Assembly (NCBI GenBank): GCA_041394885.1
Contig: JAWKHI010000006.1
Location: 62,001 to 126,000, forward strand
Direction: 5' to 3'
DNA length: 64,000 nucleotides
Origin: DSOI01 sp041394885
GTDB lineage: Bacteria > Acidobacteriota > Terriglobia > Bryobacterales > Bryobacteraceae
The notes beneath the pieces are model-generated. The model saw nothing but the letters and a program-made list of their open reading frames with translations, was not told where the DNA came from and ran no database searches. The position numbers and the translations under genes are program-made. Below, in pieces: positions 38,353-47,582 of the stretch (its first letter is position 1; every line of letters starts with the position of its first letter).

Positions 38353-39402
38353 TCAGCGCGGCAAAAGCGACTGCAGATCGATCGCCAGCGCATCAAGGGC
38401 GATGTTCTTCTGGATATTCCGCCGCACCAGGTGCAGCAATTCGCCCGTCTTCTGCACCGCCGCCCGCAGCCACTCGAACGGCACCGCGCGCGCCACGGGC
38501 TCGAGCGCCGCCCGTTGATCCGGATTGCGGATATCGCCGAACCCCTCCCGGATATGCAGCAGATCCGAAAGCAGCAGGTACAGCACCTTCAAGTAAGGCT
38601 CCAGCTTCTCCGATCGCGCCTGCGCCAGCTTCTCGGAATGCCGCGCCCACTCCCCGAACGGCCGCTGCCCCGACGCCGCCCCCAACAGAGCTTGCATCGC
38701 TTCCCGCCGCTTCCGGTACGCCGCCAGATCGATCGACGCCGCCTGACCCGGACATCCCGCCGCCAGAGCGATCCGCAGTTCCGCATCGTCCAGCTTCCGC
38801 ACACGCGCGAACTGCTTCATCTCCTCCTCCGCCAGCGGACCCAATCGCAGCGGCACCGATCGCGACCGGATCGTCGGCAGCAGGTCATACTGGTTTTCCG
38901 CGGTCATCATCAGGATCAGGTACGGCGGTGGTTCCTCGAGCGTCTTCAAAAGCGAATTCGCCGCTTGCTCGTTCGCCCGGTCAATCCCGTCGATCAGGAA
39001 CACCCGGTGTTGGCCCGCCAGCGGCTGAAATTGCGCCCGTTCTTTCAACAACCGCATCTGCTGGATGGAGATCTGCCGCAGCGGGCCGTCCGGCGCGAAC
39101 GTCACGAAATCCGGATGCGTCGCAAACAACAATGGATCGTCGGAGCGCTTCTCCGGCGGCAGCTTTTCCCGCTCCGCAAGAAAGTCCACGTTGTGCGCGA
39201 GGCTCAAATCGTCCTGCTCGATCCGCTCCGCCCCGCCGATCAGGCTCGCCGCGAATCGACGCACCAACGTCGCCTTCCCCACTCCTTCCGGCCCATGCAG
39301 CAGAATCGTCTGCGGGATCCGCTCCCGCCCGGACATCTGCGCCAGCGTTTCCGACGCCTGCCGATTGCCCAGAAAGTCCGGAAAGGCTTCCCGTTCAGGC
39401 AT
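38353..39402 (-). CDS. holB: DNA polymerase III subunit delta'
   Basis: 349 residues from the ATG at 39402, which overlaps the tmk stop by 8 bp. The frame is open to 39600 only as a shadow of tmk. Delta' is the stator of the clamp loader. The AAA+ core shows ILLHGPEGVGKATLVRRFA (P-loop), a long insertion, then RVFLIDGIDRANEQAANSLL, KTLEEPPP and IRSRSVPLRLG (the SRC-like motif that reaches the neighbouring ATPase). The cysteine-bearing zinc module is not evident. The tmk-holB pair is the usual arrangement. Confidence 0.9.
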   Translation of the reverse strand: MPEREAFPDFLGNRQASETLAQMSGRERIPQTILLHGPEGVGKATLVRRFAASLIGGAERIEQDDLSLAHNVDFLAEREKLPPEKRSDDPLLFATHPDFVTFAPDGPLRQISIQQMRLLKERAQFQPLAGQHRVFLIDGIDRANEQAANSLLKTLEEPPPYLILMMTAENQYDLLPTIRSRSVPLRLGPLAEEEMKQFARVRKLDDAELRIALAAGCPGQAASIDLAAYRKRREAMQALLGAASGQRPFGEWARHSEKLAQARSEKLEPYLKVLYLLLSDLLHIREGFGDIRNPDQRAALEPVARAVPFEWLRAAVQKTGELLHLVRRNIQKNIALDALAIDLQSLLPR

Positions 39403-40060
39403 GCACCCGGCTCTCCAGCGCCGCTTCGGTGTGCCGCCAGATCGCCGCGTGCACCCCTTCCGGGTCCAGACTCGCGTCGACCACCCGGAACCGCTCAGGA
39501 TGCGACGCCGCCAGCCGCAGATAGGCATCCCGCACCTGTCGATGAAACTCGATCGATTGTTCGTCCATTCGCGATTGGTCGTGCGTGCCTTCGTTCTCAT
39601 TCCGCCGCCGGGCCCGCTCCAGACCCGTCTTCAGGTCGATGTCCAGAAAAAACGTCAGGTCCGGCTGCAACTCGCCGCAAGCCACCTCGTGCAGCGCCAG
39701 CACCGTCTCTTCGCCCAGCCCTCGCCCCGCGCCCTGATACGCCAGCGTCGAATCGGTGAACCGGTCGCACACCACGATCCGGCCCGCGGCGATCGACGGC
39801 CGGATCACTTCCGCCACGTTTTGCGCGCGGCTGGCGAAATAAAGCAGCATCTCCGCACGCGGGGCCAGTTCCACGTTCGCCGGGTCCAACAGGATTTTCC
39901 GAATCTGATTGCCGATCACCGTCCCACCCGGTTCGGCCGTCTGCACCGCATCGTATCCCGCCGCACGCAACCGCGCAAGGAACATCCCGATCTGCGTCGT
40001 CTTTCCGCTGCCGTCGGTTCCCTCGAAGGTGATGAACAATCCTCGCGGCATCTCAGTCAT
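39395..40060 (-). CDS. tmk: thymidylate kinase
   Basis: 221 residues. It phosphorylates dTMP to dTDP. P-loop FEGTDGSGKTTQ at about 12-23; TAEPGGTVIGNQIRKILL is the EPG region; DRFTDSTLAYQGAGRGLG holds the DR(F/Y) pair and the LID approach; FFLDIDLKTGLERARRR follows. It overlaps udg upstream by 8 bp and holB downstream by 8 bp, so translation is probably coupled through the set. Confidence 0.97.
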   Translation of the reverse strand: MTEMPRGLFITFEGTDGSGKTTQIGMFLARLRAAGYDAVQTAEPGGTVIGNQIRKILLDPANVELAPRAEMLLYFASRAQNVAEVIRPSIAAGRIVVCDRFTDSTLAYQGAGRGLGEETVLALHEVACGELQPDLTFFLDIDLKTGLERARRRNENEGTHDQSRMDEQSIEFHRQVRDAYLRLAASHPERFRVVDASLDPEGVHAAIWRHTEAALESRVHA

Positions 40061-40892
40061 ATACGAAGTGCAGGACCTTCTTCAGGTCTTCCCATGCCTC
40101 TCGTTTCGCATTCTGGTTGTATGGCCGCAGTAGATACGACGGATGGTACGTCACCATCACTGGGATGTCGTGCCACCGCTGCCAGTTCCCCCGCAGCTTC
40201 ATCACACCGTCCCTTGTTCCAAGCAGCGCCTTCGCCGCCGTCGACCCCAGGCAGCAGATCGCTTTCGGACGGATGACTTGCAACTGCCGGAACAGAAACT
40301 GTCCGCATATCTCCATTTCATCCGGCTGCGGCGTCCGGTTCTCAGGCGGACGGCACTTTACCACGTTGCAGATGTAGACGTCGGGCCGCTGAATCGGTAT
40401 GCCCTCTTTCGACGCCGTGCCCTCGATCATCTGCGTCAGCAGTTGGCCCGCTCGTCCCACGAATGGCAGCCCCTGCGCGTCCTCATCGGCGCCCGGACCC
40501 TCGCCCACGAACACCAGCGCCGATCCCTCGTTTCCGGATCCGAACACGATCTTGTTCCGCTTTTCACACAACCGGCAGCGCTTGCAGTCGCCGATGTCGT
40601 TGCGGATGGCGGCCATGGAGTCGCCTTCGGGGGCCAGTGGGGGGAGAGACAGTGTGTCCATAACAGGTGCCGGAACAGAGACAGTGGCCGGAATCGGCCG
40701 CGACGCCACCGGCGGATCTTCGCGGCGCTCTCGAGCCACCGGCGTCACCGGCGGAGTCTGCACTGCCTCTGGGATCTTCCGAGGAGCCTCCTCGATCGCT
40801 GGCCCGGCCGCCGGCGCCGGTCGCAGCCGCACTTCCTTGAATCCGAGGTCGCGATAAAACGCCAGGTACTGGCGTACCAATTCCGCTGTCAT
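40053..40892 (-). CDS. uracil-DNA glycosylase, family 4 (Fe-S)
   Basis: 279 residues. The C-terminal 190 residues are a family 4 UDG, which removes uracil from DNA. The Fe-S cysteines are in CKRCRLCEKRNKIVFGSG plus two later ones in NVVKCRPPENR and the IRPKAICCLG strand. The uracil pocket GEGPGADEDAQGLPFVGRAG and the His in TYHPSYLLR are present. The first about 90 residues are a Pro/Ala-rich linker starting with MTAELVRQYLAFYRDLGFKE, a short helix pair found in acidobacterial and deltaproteobacterial versions. Coupled to coaBC by an ATGA overlap. Confidence 0.93.
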   Translation of the reverse strand: MTAELVRQYLAFYRDLGFKEVRLRPAPAAGPAIEEAPRKIPEAVQTPPVTPVARERREDPPVASRPIPATVSVPAPVMDTLSLPPLAPEGDSMAAIRNDIGDCKRCRLCEKRNKIVFGSGNEGSALVFVGEGPGADEDAQGLPFVGRAGQLLTQMIEGTASKEGIPIQRPDVYICNVVKCRPPENRTPQPDEMEICGQFLFRQLQVIRPKAICCLGSTAAKALLGTRDGVMKLRGNWQRWHDIPVMVTYHPSYLLRPYNQNAKREAWEDLKKVLHFVYD

Positions 40893-42115
40893 CGCGCCTC
40901 GACCGTGGAGGCGCGCACCCGCAGGCGCAGTTTCAAAATCTGATCGAAGATCTGATCCGCGATCACTCGCTTGGACGCCCTCGCCAAATGGATCGATTCG
41001 CCAGACCGCAGCACCAACGTCACTTCATTGTCTTCCGCGTCGAACCCGATCCCCCGCCCCGATACCAGGTTCCCCACCACCATGTCGCAGTTCTTCGTCT
41101 CCATCTTTCGCCGGGCCTCCGCCACCAGATTCTCCGTCTCCGCGGCGAATCCCACCAGCAGCCGGTCGCCTTTCACCCGCCCCACCTCGGCCAGGATGTC
41201 CGGCGTCGGTGACAGTTCCAATGACCAGCGCATCGCCGTCTTCTTCACTTTGTGCGCCGGCACTTCTTCGAGTTGATAATCCGCCACCGCCGCGGACTTG
41301 ATGATGATTCCCGCCTCCGGCAATTCATCGAGCACCGCTTGCCGCATCTCAACCGCCGTTCGCACCCCCAATATCTTCACACCGCGCGGCGCCGGCAAAT
41401 GCACCGGGCCCGAAACCAGGATCACACGCGCCCCCCGGGACGCCGCCGCGTCCGCCAATGCATATCCCATTCGGCCGCTCGAGCGGTTCGAGATGTACCG
41501 CACCGGGTCCAGGGCCTCTTGCGTCGGGCCCGCCGTGATCAGCACCGTCTCCCCTTCCAGATCCCGCCTCGGATTCCCCGCCGCCACGACCGCATCGGCA
41601 ATGGCATCCAGTTCAGCCAACCGCCCCGGACCTGTCATTCCGCAAGCCAGCGCACCATCGCCTGGGGGCACGATCACGTGCCCGCGCGCGGCAAGCGTTT
41701 CCACGTTCCGCCGCGTCGCCGCATGATTCCACATGTTCGTGTTCATCGCCGGAGCCAAAACCACCGGTCCGGTGAATGCCAGATACAACGTCGTGAGAAA
41801 GTCGTCCGCGATCCCGTGCGCCATCCGCGCCATCAGATCCGCGGTCGCCGGCGCGATCGCAAGCACTTGATTCTCCTGCGCCACCCGGATGTGCTCCACC
41901 GAACTCGACAGCACATCCTCCGCCGAGGCGTTGTCGAACAATCCTGTGATCACCTTGCGCCCCGTGAGCGCGGCAAAGGTGAGCGGTGTTATAAAACGTG
42001 TCGCCGCGGCGGTCATCGCCACCTGCACCGTGCAGCCGCGTTCGGCCAGCAGACGCGCTAACTCGGCACACTTGTAGGCCGCGATTCCTCCGCCGGCGCC
42101 GAGGACCACGTTCAT
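40889..42115 (-). CDS. coaBC: bifunctional phosphopantothenoylcysteine decarboxylase / phosphopantothenate-cysteine ligase
   Basis: 408 residues catalysing two steps of coenzyme A synthesis. The N-terminal flavoprotein domain (CoaC) has GAGGGIAAYKCAELARLL, VEHIRVAQ with the active-site His, and APAMNTNMW. The C-terminal CTP-dependent ligase (CoaB) from about 185 has ETVLITAGPTQEALDPVRYI, SNRSSGRMGYALADAA, and KKTAMRWSLELSPTPDILAE, where the Lys-Lys pair is near the active site. It sits between rpoZ and udg. The last 10 residues extend past the usual end. Confidence 0.96.
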   Translation of the reverse strand: MNVVLGAGGGIAAYKCAELARLLAERGCTVQVAMTAAATRFITPLTFAALTGRKVITGLFDNASAEDVLSSSVEHIRVAQENQVLAIAPATADLMARMAHGIADDFLTTLYLAFTGPVVLAPAMNTNMWNHAATRRNVETLAARGHVIVPPGDGALACGMTGPGRLAELDAIADAVVAAGNPRRDLEGETVLITAGPTQEALDPVRYISNRSSGRMGYALADAAASRGARVILVSGPVHLPAPRGVKILGVRTAVEMRQAVLDELPEAGIIIKSAAVADYQLEEVPAHKVKKTAMRWSLELSPTPDILAEVGRVKGDRLLVGFAAETENLVAEARRKMETKNCDMVVGNLVSGRGIGFDAEDNEVTLVLRSGESIHLARASKRVIADQIFDQILKLRLRVRASTVEAR

Positions 42116-42121
42116 GGCTGC

Positions 42122-42376
42122 CTACTCTTCCGCGTTCAGCTCCGCCAGCGCCGCCGCCTCTTCCCGCAGCACCGGATCGTCATAACTGATCAGTCCGCGC
42201 CGCACTTCCTCCATCGACGTCACCGTCGGCTTGCGCGAGGTCGTCGGCAGGTACGATCGCGACCCGCTCTGCAGTTGGCGCGCCCGCTTGGCCGCCACGA
42301 TGATGAACCGGTACGTGCTCAGTTCTTCATCGTCTGGAATTGCGTAGTGTAAGTTGCGAATGATGGTGTCGCTCAT
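42122..42376 (-). CDS. rpoZ: RNA polymerase omega subunit
   Basis: 84 residues. Short but placed exactly where omega lies (between gmk and coaBC), with YRFIIVAAKRARQLQ, the conserved helix that clamps beta', and TSRKPTVTSMEEVRRGLISY. Omega helps RNA polymerase assembly and, in proteobacteria, ppGpp binding. The N-terminus differs from the E. coli MARVTVQDAV form, as is usual for this phylum. It overlaps the gmk stop as ATGA. Confidence 0.88.
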   Translation of the reverse strand: MSDTIIRNLHYAIPDDEELSTYRFIIVAAKRARQLQSGSRSYLPTTSRKPTVTSMEEVRRGLISYDDPVLREEAAALAELNAEE

Positions 42377-43011
42377 TTCTTTTCCTTCTCGGCCAGTTCT
42401 AACGACGCTCCGAAACTTTCCAAAATCGGCCGGATCCGCTCTTCGTTCCGGATCCGCCTCTGCCGTTCCGCTTCCACGATCGCGGCCAGCCGCGCCGCCG
42501 ATTCGTTCACGTCCTGATTCACCAGCACATAATCGTACTGGTCGTAATTGCCAATCTCCGCCGCCGCCCCACGCAATCGCCGTTCGATCACCTCCTCGGT
42601 GTCTTCGGAACGGGAGCGCAGTCGCTGCGCCAACACGTCTCGCGATGGAGGGAGAATAAAAATCGAAACTGCGTCGGGAAACCGCTCTCTCAATTGTCGC
42701 GCACCCTGCACATCGATGTCCAACAACAGATCCTTCCCACTGCTCCGCGCTTCATCCAGATACCGCCGGTGCGTCCCGTAGTAGTTCTCGAATACCTTCG
42801 CCCACTCCAGAAACTCGTCCCTTCCGAGCATCGCCTCGAAATCTTCCCGCGCGATGTAGTGATAGCTTTCCCCGGGCTGCTCCTTCCCGCGTGGCGCGCG
42901 CGTCGTGTACGAGATCGAAAACACGATCTTCGGGTCCTGCTGCAAAAGACGATTCACCAGCGTCGACTTGCCAGAGCCGGACGGGGCGGAAACGATAAAT
43001 ACGGCTGTCAT
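42373..43011 (-). CDS. gmk: guanylate kinase
   Basis: 212 residues. It converts GMP to GDP. P-loop VSAPSGSGKSTLVNRLL at 8-24; TTRAPRGKEQPGESYHYI and FLEWAKVFENYYGT form the GMP site; LLLDIDVQGARQLRERFPDA and DVLAQRLRSRSEDTEEVIERR, cut here, follow as in the family. It lies 14 bp after yicC and is coupled to rpoZ. Confidence 0.97.
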   Translation of the reverse strand: MTAVFIVSAPSGSGKSTLVNRLLQQDPKIVFSISYTTRAPRGKEQPGESYHYIAREDFEAMLGRDEFLEWAKVFENYYGTHRRYLDEARSSGKDLLLDIDVQGARQLRERFPDAVSIFILPPSRDVLAQRLRSRSEDTEEVIERRLRGAAAEIGNYDQYDYVLVNQDVNESAARLAAIVEAERQRRIRNEERIRPILESFGASLELAEKEKK

Positions 43012-43025
43012 TCGTGGCTAGTAAC

Positions 43026-43943
43026 CTACTCCAGGTTCAGCGACTGTTCGCGGATTTTCTCGACTTCCGATTTTACCGCCAACGCCAGTTCCGACAATCG
43101 CCGCCCCGGCTCCCCCGCCGCATTCGATTTCGATAGGATCGTGTTCGCCTCCCTGTGCATCTCCTGCGACAGAAACTCGATCTTCTTCCCCACCTCGCCG
43201 CCGGTTCCCAGCAGTTCCGCCAATCGCTCCGAGTGGATGCGCAGCCGGGCCGTCTCTTCGCTCACATCGCTCCGGTCAGCCAGCAGCGCCGCTTCCTGCG
43301 CCAACCGCGCCGGCTCGAGATTCGCCCCCGACAACAGTTCCTTCAGCCGATCCTCCAGCCGCGTCTTCAGATGCGCGCTGATCGACGCCCGGATGGACTC
43401 CATCTCCGCCACCGCCGTCTCCACCGCCGCGCCGTGCGACGCCAGCACGGCTGCCGTCTGCGCCCCCTCGCGGGACCGCTCCACGTTCAATCCGACAATC
43501 GCTTCCGCCGCCACCGCCAACAGCGCCGCCTCGAATTCCTGCCCTGGTTCCTCCGCGGCCCCGTCGCCCACCATCCCCGGCACCCGCAGCGCCACGTTCA
43601 GATCCGGCTCACCCGCGATCGAAAACTCCTGGGCCGCGCTACGAAACGCCGCGATCCATGCCTCCAGCATCGGCCGGTTCAATGCCGCCGCCCCAGCCGG
43701 CGCGCTCCGTTCGAAATGAACTCGAACGTCTACATGCCCGCGGCGTACGCTGGCCCCCAGCGCGCGCCGCAGCGCCGATTCGAACGGATCGAACTCCGCC
43801 GGTAAGTGAAAATGAAGATCCAGCCCACGATGGTTCACGCTCCGCAGGCTGAACATCACCTCGCCCTCGGTCACGCCGTCCCCGGATACACGCCGCCGGA
43901 TCCGGCTGAACCCCGTCATGCTGTGGATGGGTGCTTTCGCCAT
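43026..43943 (-). CDS. yicC: YicC family endoribonuclease
   Basis: 305 residues. IHSMTGFSRIRR at the start, RSVNHRGLDLHFHLP and the C-terminal DUF1732 block (GKKIEFLSQEMHREANTILS, ending ALAVKSEVEKIREQSLNLE) are diagnostic. E. coli YicC is an RNA endonuclease connected with sRNA decay. Linkage yicC-gmk is seen across many phyla. It starts 3 bp after the stop of the ABC transporter gene. Confidence 0.95.
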   Translation of the reverse strand: MAKAPIHSMTGFSRIRRRVSGDGVTEGEVMFSLRSVNHRGLDLHFHLPAEFDPFESALRRALGASVRRGHVDVRVHFERSAPAGAAALNRPMLEAWIAAFRSAAQEFSIAGEPDLNVALRVPGMVGDGAAEEPGQEFEAALLAVAAEAIVGLNVERSREGAQTAAVLASHGAAVETAVAEMESIRASISAHLKTRLEDRLKELLSGANLEPARLAQEAALLADRSDVSEETARLRIHSERLAELLGTGGEVGKKIEFLSQEMHREANTILSKSNAAGEPGRRLSELALAVKSEVEKIREQSLNLE

Positions 43944-43946
43944 GCC

Positions 43947-45758
43947 TCAATCCGCCTCCAAAAACTGTAGCTCATGCAGCCGCTGGTAAAGGCCCCCGTC
44001 GCGCAGCAATTGCTCGTGAGTGCCCCACTCCTTGATCCGGCCGGCCTCCACCACCGCGATCCGATCCGCGCGCCGGATCGTCGATAGCCGGTGCGCAATC
44101 ACGAACACCGTCCGCCCAGCCATCAGGTGCGAGAGGGCCTTCTGCACCAACCGCTCGGACTCGGTGTCCAAATGCGACGTCGCCTCGTCCAGAATCAGAA
44201 CCGGAGCGTTCTTCAGCAGCGCCCGCGCGATAGCCAGCCGCTGCCGCTGGCCCCCGCTCAGACGTACCCCGCGCTCCCCGATCACCGTATCGTATCCATC
44301 CGGTAGCGCGAGGATGAACTCATCCGCCAACGCGTTCCGCGCCGCCTCCCGGACTTCTTCATCGGTGGCGTCCCGCCGGCCATAACGGATGTTGCTCGCC
44401 ACCGTCTCATTGAACAGAAACGTGTCCTGCGCCACCGTCGCGATGTGCGCCCGCAGGCTCGCCAGCGTGTATTCCCGTATATCCCGGCCATCCAAAGTGA
44501 TCGCACCCGATTCCACATCATAGAAACGCGGCAATAGGATCGACAATGTCGATTTGCCCGCGCCGCTCGGCCCCACCAGCGCCACCACCTGCCCGGCCTC
44601 CACCTCGAAGCTGATACCCGACAGCGCAAAGCCATCCGCCGCCGCGTTGGGATATCGGAAACCCACCCGCTCAAAGCGGATCGACTTCTGGAAGCCGCGC
44701 AATTCCACCGCCCCAGCCCGGTCCCGCACCGCTTCAACCTGGTCCAGGTACTCGAACACTTTTTGCGACGCGCCCAGTGCCTGCTGAAAGATATTGTGAA
44801 TTCCGGTGAGCCGCTTCACGGGCTCGTACAGCATCAGCAGCGCAACCAGAAAGCTCGTGAACTCGCCCGTCGTCATCGCGCCGATCTTGATCTGATTCCG
44901 CGCATAGGTAAGCAGCGCCACGATCGTGATCGCGCCGAAAAACTCGATCAACGGCGACGCCAATGCCTGTTGGGCCACATACCGCAGGTTGCTCCGTTTC
45001 AACTTCTCCTGTGCCACCGAGAATCGCCGGCCTTCATGTTCTTCCGCGCCGAATGACTTCACAATCGTATGCCCGCTCAGCGTTTCCTGCAGAATCTGAT
45101 TCAGCTCCGCCGCATCGTCCTGCGCCCGGCGCGTCGTTCGCCGGATCCGCTTCCCGATGCGCAGCGTCGGTATCAATACGAACGGCAGCAGCGTCAGGCT
45201 CACCAGCGCCAGCTTCCAATCCGTCTGCAGCACCACGTACAGCAACCCCAGCGCGGAAAACGTCTGCCGCAGCCAGTCCGCCATCATGTGCGACACCGCC
45301 ACTTGGATTTTTTCGATATCGTTCATGATCGACGACATCAATCGTCCCGTGGCGTGCTGCTCGTAAAACGCTGCGTCCTGCCGTAACAGCCGGTCGAAAA
45401 TCGTCTGGCGCAGATCCGTGATCGCGGAATACCCGACCCGGTTCACCAGGTAGTTGCCGGCGTACTCAGTCAGCCCCTTCAGTACGAATACACCGAGGAT
45501 GCCCGCCGCCACCATCGTCCAGACGTTGTGAATCGACGCCGGCATCAGTTGCTGCAGATAAAGCTTCCGGCCCAGAAACTCACCCAGCAGCACAGGCGCG
45601 TCTGGCGAACCAGGGTCGAGCACGCGATCGAACACCGGCCGGATCAGCAGCGCGATCAGCGCATGCGCGATGCCCGCGATCGCCATCAGCACCACCGACG
45701 CGCTCAGCCAACCCAGGTACGGACGCGTATAGGAAAGCAGCCGCCGCAGATCGCTCAT
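43947..45758 (-). CDS. MsbA-like ABC exporter (membrane domain fused to ATPase)
   Basis: 603 residues: six transmembrane helices in the first about 320 residues, then an ATPase domain with Walker A GPSGAGKSTLSILL, Q-loop VAQDTFLFNETV, signature LSGGQRQRLAIARALL, Walker B APVLILDEATSHLD and H-loop VIAHRLSTI. Length and layout match MsbA, the lipid A-core flippase of Gram-negatives, but other lipid or peptide exporters look the same. The coupled upstream heptosyltransferase-like gene (ATGA overlap) supports a lipopolysaccharide role. Confidence 0.88.
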   Translation of the reverse strand: MSDLRRLLSYTRPYLGWLSASVVLMAIAGIAHALIALLIRPVFDRVLDPGSPDAPVLLGEFLGRKLYLQQLMPASIHNVWTMVAAGILGVFVLKGLTEYAGNYLVNRVGYSAITDLRQTIFDRLLRQDAAFYEQHATGRLMSSIMNDIEKIQVAVSHMMADWLRQTFSALGLLYVVLQTDWKLALVSLTLLPFVLIPTLRIGKRIRRTTRRAQDDAAELNQILQETLSGHTIVKSFGAEEHEGRRFSVAQEKLKRSNLRYVAQQALASPLIEFFGAITIVALLTYARNQIKIGAMTTGEFTSFLVALLMLYEPVKRLTGIHNIFQQALGASQKVFEYLDQVEAVRDRAGAVELRGFQKSIRFERVGFRYPNAAADGFALSGISFEVEAGQVVALVGPSGAGKSTLSILLPRFYDVESGAITLDGRDIREYTLASLRAHIATVAQDTFLFNETVASNIRYGRRDATDEEVREAARNALADEFILALPDGYDTVIGERGVRLSGGQRQRLAIARALLKNAPVLILDEATSHLDTESERLVQKALSHLMAGRTVFVIAHRLSTIRRADRIAVVEAGRIKEWGTHEQLLRDGGLYQRLHELQFLEAD

Positions 45759-46687
45759 CGCCGGCTGTTCTCCATGCGCACCGGCAATCGCTCAATCGCC
45801 GCGATCGCGGTGTCTACACCCACCGCGTGTAACGCCACACCCGCTTCGATCGTCTCGCTGGGCGTTCGCCACGGGGCCCATATGCGCGGATCCGAATCGC
45901 CGAACAACACGAGCGATGGCACCCCGAATGCCGCCGCCATGTGCGCCGGCCCGCTATCGTTGCCCACGAAAAGGCGCGCGTCCGAAATCAGACTCATTAC
46001 CTCACCCAAAGGAGCCCCTCGCAGGCAACAAAACGATTCTGCTTCGAATGGCGCGAGGTCATCCCCCGCCGCGCCAATGAAAAGCGGATCCAGCCCCGCG
46101 CTGTCTCGCAAATACTGGCCCAATTCGACGAACCGCTCCGCGGGCCACGTCTTGGCAGCGCTCGACGCCATCGGATGAATCACCGCGTACGGCAGCTCGC
46201 GCCGGCCCTTTGCCCCGCCACGGAGAAACGCCCGCGGGATCTCCCCCTTCGGGACGCCCAAAAAAAACATCGCCGAAGCCATGTGCTCCGCCGTATGCAC
46301 TACTCGCTCCTCGCCGAAAATCGCCTGTGCCCGCGGTACTCGGACGTTATACACGGCCGCCTTCCTGAAATGACCGAACCCCACGCGCCAACTCGACGCC
46401 GACGCACCCGTCAGCAACGCGCTCCGTGTTCCACCATGGAAATTGATCGTCAGTTCCGCCCGGAACATCGCCGCCCCGGCAACCGACGGTTCCAGTATCG
46501 CCGAGATATCCGGATTTCCCTCGAACACCGCGCGGAAACGGTCCTCCACCACCACGCCCAACTCCAAGTCCGGCCGGTGGCGCTTCAATAAGTGGATCGC
46601 CGGCGTCGTCAGCACGCAATCGCCCAGCGAACGCAGCCGGATGATCAGCACGCGCGATCGCGGGGGGATCGTATCCAGAACCGGCAC
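45755..46687 (-). CDS. glycosyltransferase family 9 (heptosyltransferase-like)
   Basis: 310 residues. It opens with RVLIIRLRSLGDCVLTTPAI, the classic GT9 start with conserved Asp. The C-terminal domain has LFVGNDSGPAHMAAAFGVPS and LVLFGDSDPRIWAPW, the ADP-heptose-binding block. It probably adds heptose or a related sugar to the lipopolysaccharide core. It is coupled to the MsbA-like gene by an ATGA overlap and follows the Trm112-like gene by 8 bp. Confidence 0.9.
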   Translation of the reverse strand: MPVLDTIPPRSRVLIIRLRSLGDCVLTTPAIHLLKRHRPDLELGVVVEDRFRAVFEGNPDISAILEPSVAGAAMFRAELTINFHGGTRSALLTGASASSWRVGFGHFRKAAVYNVRVPRAQAIFGEERVVHTAEHMASAMFFLGVPKGEIPRAFLRGGAKGRRELPYAVIHPMASSAAKTWPAERFVELGQYLRDSAGLDPLFIGAAGDDLAPFEAESFCCLRGAPLGEVMSLISDARLFVGNDSGPAHMAAAFGVPSLVLFGDSDPRIWAPWRTPSETIEAGVALHAVGVDTAIAAIERLPVRMENSRR

Positions 46688-46695
46688 GGGACGCG

Positions 46696-46863
46696 CTATT
46701 CTTTGCGCGCTTCGTCCACCAGCATCACAGGGATGTCATCCCGGATCGGGTAGACGAGACGGCACGCCGGACACCGCAGGCCGTTTTCGTCCTGCATCAG
46801 TTCCACCGGAGTCTTGCACACCGGGCAGACCAAAATCTCGAGAAGTTCTTTGCTCACCGCCAT
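46696..46863 (-). CDS. Trm112/UPF0434 family small zinc protein
   Basis: 55 residues, too short for many gene finders: begins MAVSKELLEILVCPVCKTPV and continues with LRCPACRLVYPIRDDIPVML. The CPVC and CPAC pairs form a zinc ribbon. The family (YcaR in E. coli) is found beside msbA, lpxK and other envelope genes, as here. Trm112 itself activates methyltransferases in eukaryotes and archaea. AGGA close before the ATG is the ribosome-binding site. Confidence 0.88.
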   Translation of the reverse strand: MAVSKELLEILVCPVCKTPVELMQDENGLRCPACRLVYPIRDDIPVMLVDEARKE

Positions 46864-46892
46864 ATCCTGTGAGTCCTTTCTTACCCGGCCAG

Positions 46893-47558
46893 CTAACGCC
46901 TCGCGCCCATCTCCGCGCGCGCCTTGGCCACCGCCGACAGATACTCCGCGGCCAGTGCCTGGATCTTATCGTAGGCGCCTTCCTGGATCAACTTCGCGTT
47001 CACCAGTTCCCCACCCACCGCCACCGCGCAGGCGCCGGCCTTCAGAAACTCGCCGGCCGTTTCCAGGTTCACGCCTCCGGTCGGGATCATCTCGATTTGC
47101 GGAAACGGACCCTTCAGCGCCTTGATGTACTTCGGCCCTCCCACGTTGCCGCACGGGAACACCTTCACGAAATCGGCTCCCGCGTCCCACGCCGTCTGCA
47201 CCTCGGTCGGCGTCAGAGCGCCCGTGCAGATCGTCTTGGAATACCGGCGCGCCATCGCGATCGTCGCCGGGTTCAGAGACGGAGTCACGAAAAACTCCGC
47301 CCCGGCCAACATGCAGATGCGTGCCGTTTCCGGATCGAGCACGGTCCCGGCCCCCAGCACGATCTTGTCCCCGAAGCGGTCCGCCACTTTCTCGAGCGCG
47401 CGCACCGCCCCGGGCACCGTCATTGTGATCTCGGCGGCGCGGATGCCGCCCGCGTGAATCGCCTCGATGGCCAGGATCGCTGCCTCCGCCGACGTGGTGC
47501 GGACGACAGGCACTATCCCGATCTCGAGCATCGAGGCGATGGTCTTCTGTTTCGACAT
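46893..47558 (-). CDS. eda: 2-dehydro-3-deoxyphosphogluconate (KDPG/KHG) aldolase
   Basis: 221 residues, TIM-barrel class I aldolase splitting KDPG into pyruvate and glyceraldehyde 3-phosphate. It shows GIVPVVRTTS (phosphate-side Arg), RAAEITMTVPGA with the catalytic Glu, VLGAGTVLDPETA, EFFVTPSLNP, DFVKVFPCGNVGG with the Schiff-base Lys, and IPTGGVNLETAGEFL. The matching KDG kinase is 12 kb away at 59411, so the pair would give the lower Entner-Doudoroff route. lacD is 24 bp upstream on the same strand. Confidence 0.95.
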   Translation of the reverse strand: MSKQKTIASMLEIGIVPVVRTTSAEAAILAIEAIHAGGIRAAEITMTVPGAVRALEKVADRFGDKIVLGAGTVLDPETARICMLAGAEFFVTPSLNPATIAMARRYSKTICTGALTPTEVQTAWDAGADFVKVFPCGNVGGPKYIKALKGPFPQIEMIPTGGVNLETAGEFLKAGACAVAVGGELVNAKLIQEGAYDKIQALAAEYLSAVAKARAEMGARR

Positions 47559-47582
47559 GGAATTCCCTGGCCTGAGCGGCGT